Shown here piece by piece: positions 61,510 to 64,000 of a stretch of 64,000 bases of DNA. The DNA is from Heloderma charlesbogerti. Its lineage: Eukaryota; Chordata; Lepidosauria; Squamata; Helodermatidae. The DNA is taken from assembly GCA_026122225.1 (NCBI GenBank), contig JANEZZ010002694.1:1-64000 (forward strand). Reading direction: 5' to 3'. The position numbers and the translations under genes are program-made. The number at the start of each line of letters is the position of its first letter. Position 1 is the stretch's first letter. Under the pieces are notes generated by a model, which was given only the letters and a program-made list of their open reading frames with translations, searched no databases and had not been told where the DNA came from.

Positions 61510-62299
61510 ATGTATAGTTACATTATGGAATCCACTTCCACAAAATGTGGTGATGGCCACCAACAGTCTGAGCTTGGCTATTTGGTCCCTTGGGCAATTC
61601 AACACAAGAGTGCCATTTTCATCCATGTCTTTATTGCCCTAGATCAGGTTGCACAGATACGCATTCCAAAGTCTTGTGAAATAGCTTGTAGCACTTAAAC
61701 TCCCCACATTAAACAATTGGCTTTTTCACAGCTAGAGGCCCCTAACTTGCTTCAGGAAAACCTATCTTAAGCTAGAATCCATTCAGTGTTGTAATTCCCA
61801 GCAAGAGATGGTCACACACAAAGCTTTTCTGCATGAGGCTGTTAATCAGCTGTTAATCCACTGTATCTGCTTCGGTTTTATCACAGAATTGAGCTCCGAG
61901 CACTACACAGGAGCATTTCCTTTCCTGCTATTCTGTTAAATAACCTCTAGGTGTCACTGTGATATAGCAGAATAGCACAACTACATAAGAAGAAATTGTG
62001 CTTTCTTCCACTTTCACAATTAAATACAGCATTTTCTCTGCTCTAAAAAAAAAACAAAAAACCCTCACCGAAAGTGCTGATGAGACACAGAAGAGAAACT
62101 GGAGGGTCATGATGTTGTTTGAAGAACCCATAAACAACCATGAGTAAGGAATGATGGGCACACAATAAATGCCTCATGTAGAAAACCCCATAGAATCAGA
62201 TACAAGATCATCATAAACAAGAGTTCATAGAGTTACCAAGAGGATCCAGACCTGGTAAATATCCGAGCATTAAGGACACCTCAGCGAGGTCTCATCATC

Positions 62300-62716
62300 T
62301 AGGGCCTTACCTTAAATACAAGGCTATGCCGATTAATTTCCCCTTTCTGTCCACCATTCCAGACCTGAACATTTAGACTGTAAATGCAGAGAACAGTGCA
62401 GAGGCCATTGCTGCTCCTCCCCCTTGTCACCCTGGGTGACATCCCTGAACCCCTCTCCTCCTCAGATTCCTCCCACTCTCCGGTTCCCACCATTTCAGAC
62501 AATACATCAGGGCTATGACATGAAGTCTTACGGTGTTGCACTGCAGTTACCCTGCATGTTGGCATGTAATCAGTTGCAGAGTCAGGCTGCACCAAGTTCA
62601 CAGGCCTTGAGTTTTCCACCACAGTACTGGATTCTAAATCATCCCTGTCTGATTCGGACTCAAGCACCGAATCCCCAGTGCTAAGGTCCATGGTGGTGCT
62701 TGGGCCAGTCCTGACA
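62300..62716 (-). mobile_element. Possible LTR-retroelement fragment
   Basis: On the minus strand it starts TGTCAGGACTGGCCCAAGCA, similar to the start of the solo LTR at 42082. An open frame of 130 codons (62299..62691) encodes an acidic, low-complexity stretch that matches no family I recognise. The left boundary is unknown. Confidence 0.3.
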
Positions 62717-62819
62717 CCAACTTGGACTGCTTTAGAGGTGCGTTACAAAAATCCACAGAAGAAAAAGCTAGCAAAGGCTACAAGTCGTGGGTGGCCATAT
62801 GCTCCCTCCAGAACCGAGG

Positions 62820-63020
62820 CAGCACACTTTTAACTACCAGTTGCTGGGGAGCATGTGCAGGAGGGTAGTGCTTCCCTCATGTCTGCTGGTGGACTTCTCA
62901 GGGGCATCTGGTTGGCCACTGTGGAAACAGGATGCTGGACTAGATGGACCTTGGTCTGACCCAGTGCAGCTCTTTTTATATTAAGAAAATAAGAGCATAA
63001 GGAGAGCTGTACTGGATTTA
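62820..63020 (+). mobile_element. CR1/L3-like LINE 3' tail
   Basis: Contains TGGTTGGCCACTGTGGAAAC AGG, ATGCTGGACTAGATGGACCT and TTGGTCTGACCCAGTGCAGC. It ends in TTATATTAAG and continues with an inverted-type start, as at 49385..49675. Confidence 0.6.
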
Positions 63021-64000
63021 TGTTTTCACGCATCACCTCTGTTGAAACAATACTAATGTTTCTCAAAGACAATCGTGTTCTCCCTGTGCAGCGGCATACA
63101 CGTCCCAACTCAAAATGCATTTACTTTGAAATAAGTACTGAAGTTCTCATTAAGATAAAAATTCAGTGGACTGGGACATATTTCCAAGTGAATGGGATTG
63201 CAGCCTTAGATGCTAAAAGAGTTTTAAATATTAATATCCATACGCATAAATATATAGTTAGTTTTCTTTGTCAGTAATTCTGTAGCTGACTTTTTTGGCT
63301 TCCACTTAAATCATGAAAATACTGGAAGGCTTGATTATATGCACAGTGTCTAAAATCAATAATAATATGTTGGTTGGATAGCATTTTTCTTTAGTATTTA
63401 TGTACATTTAGGAATAATTTACAGCTGTGCATTTCCTCTTTTTATGCTTTGCTTTTGAGAGTTGTTAAAGAGAAACAATATGTGTGTTTTTTAGAAGATG
63501 GAGGAGGAGGAGACTCTCAGAGAGATCAAAAAGAAACAAAGGATAGTGGGGCTGCAGAGTTCCATGAGTTCCCTGCCTTTAACAAGGGAAGGTATAAACC
63601 AGGTTTTAGGTCATCTCGACTGGGTGTTCATGTGTCCTGCAAAGTACTTGAGTACATTCAGTCCTTGTCTCACCTTCTCATCCTAAATATTGTTTATACG
63701 TCTGTTCTATTGTAAAATCTTGTAAAGAAGTGAATGTACACTTGCTCCATTAATGGTCTGATCTTTGAAAACCATGAGGGATGTTCATATGAACCTACTC
63801 CCCAGTCAGGGAGTACATGAGTAAGGAGTGGATTCGCATTTGCTAGCCATTCTATCCAATGACAGTGTTTGTGTTGATCACAGCCCTGTTGCCATGCATT
63901 TGCCTGCGGCCCCTTCACACAAAAGCTAAAAGCCCAGCCCCTAGGAGTGTGTCTTGCAAGCACAATTCTACCCACACACCCTCACAGGTTCCCTGAACAT
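63021..64000. other. Intergenic right edge, no gene recognised
   Basis: AT-rich; a possible degraded MITE arm near 63160..63210 (GTGGACTGGGACATATTTCC, then GGGATTGCAGCC). No exon recognised. Confidence 0.45.

Noticed and set aside
62299..62691. 130-codon minus-strand open frame as a gene
   Set aside because: Its upstream start resembles an LTR, no domain is recognisable and no splice-bounded conservation is visible.

Overview
The window is vertebrate chromosomal DNA, most likely from a squamate reptile. The protein-coding content is sauropsid or mammal compatible. The repeats are the deciding evidence: a fairly intact L2-type LINE, CR1 with its ATTCTATG-type 3' end, a truncated L1, tRNA-derived SINEs whose 3' tail resembles a CR1-like LINE tail, and many short palindromic DNA-transposon derivatives of hAT and Harbinger type. 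No prokaryotic signals such as operons or CRISPR arrays were seen.

Only one host gene is supported: the 5' part of FAM120A on the minus strand. Coding exon 1 (34971..35444) lies in a large CpG island. Exon 2 (27864..28110), exon 3 (23350..23432) and exon 4 (331..459) follow to the left. All inspected splice sites are GT/AG, and the reading frame runs through all four exons without a stop. Together they encode about 311 residues, the N-terminal XPG/PIN-like part of the protein; the rest lies beyond the left edge. Introns 1 to 3 are about 6.9, 4.4 and 22.9 kb.

Left part (1..34970): intron 3 holds SINEs, palindromic MITEs, an antisense L2 fragment, a pair of about 0.4 kb direct repeats and a minisatellite. 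Intron 2 holds a truncated L1 and a 3.2 kb L2 on the strand opposite the gene; the L2 tail ends about 42 bases from the exon 2 splice donor. Intron 1 holds further palindromic elements.

Middle (about 34250..36670): the CpG island promoter, with GC-rich 5' flank, a purine/G tract and an NRF1-like site. A CpG-retaining copy of a dispersed Harbinger-like MITE sits on its distal edge.

Right part (36670..64000): no host exon was recognised. It is intergenic sequence built from antisense L2 copies, one CR1, nested LTR/hAT/Harbinger insertions, large palindromes, a tRNA-derived SINE, and a close local duplication (57010..57224 versus 59112..59297).

I found no convincing new biological system. The most notable items are the dense, nested set of palindromic transposon derivatives, several with readable target-site duplications, and the L2 insertion close to a FAM120A splice site.
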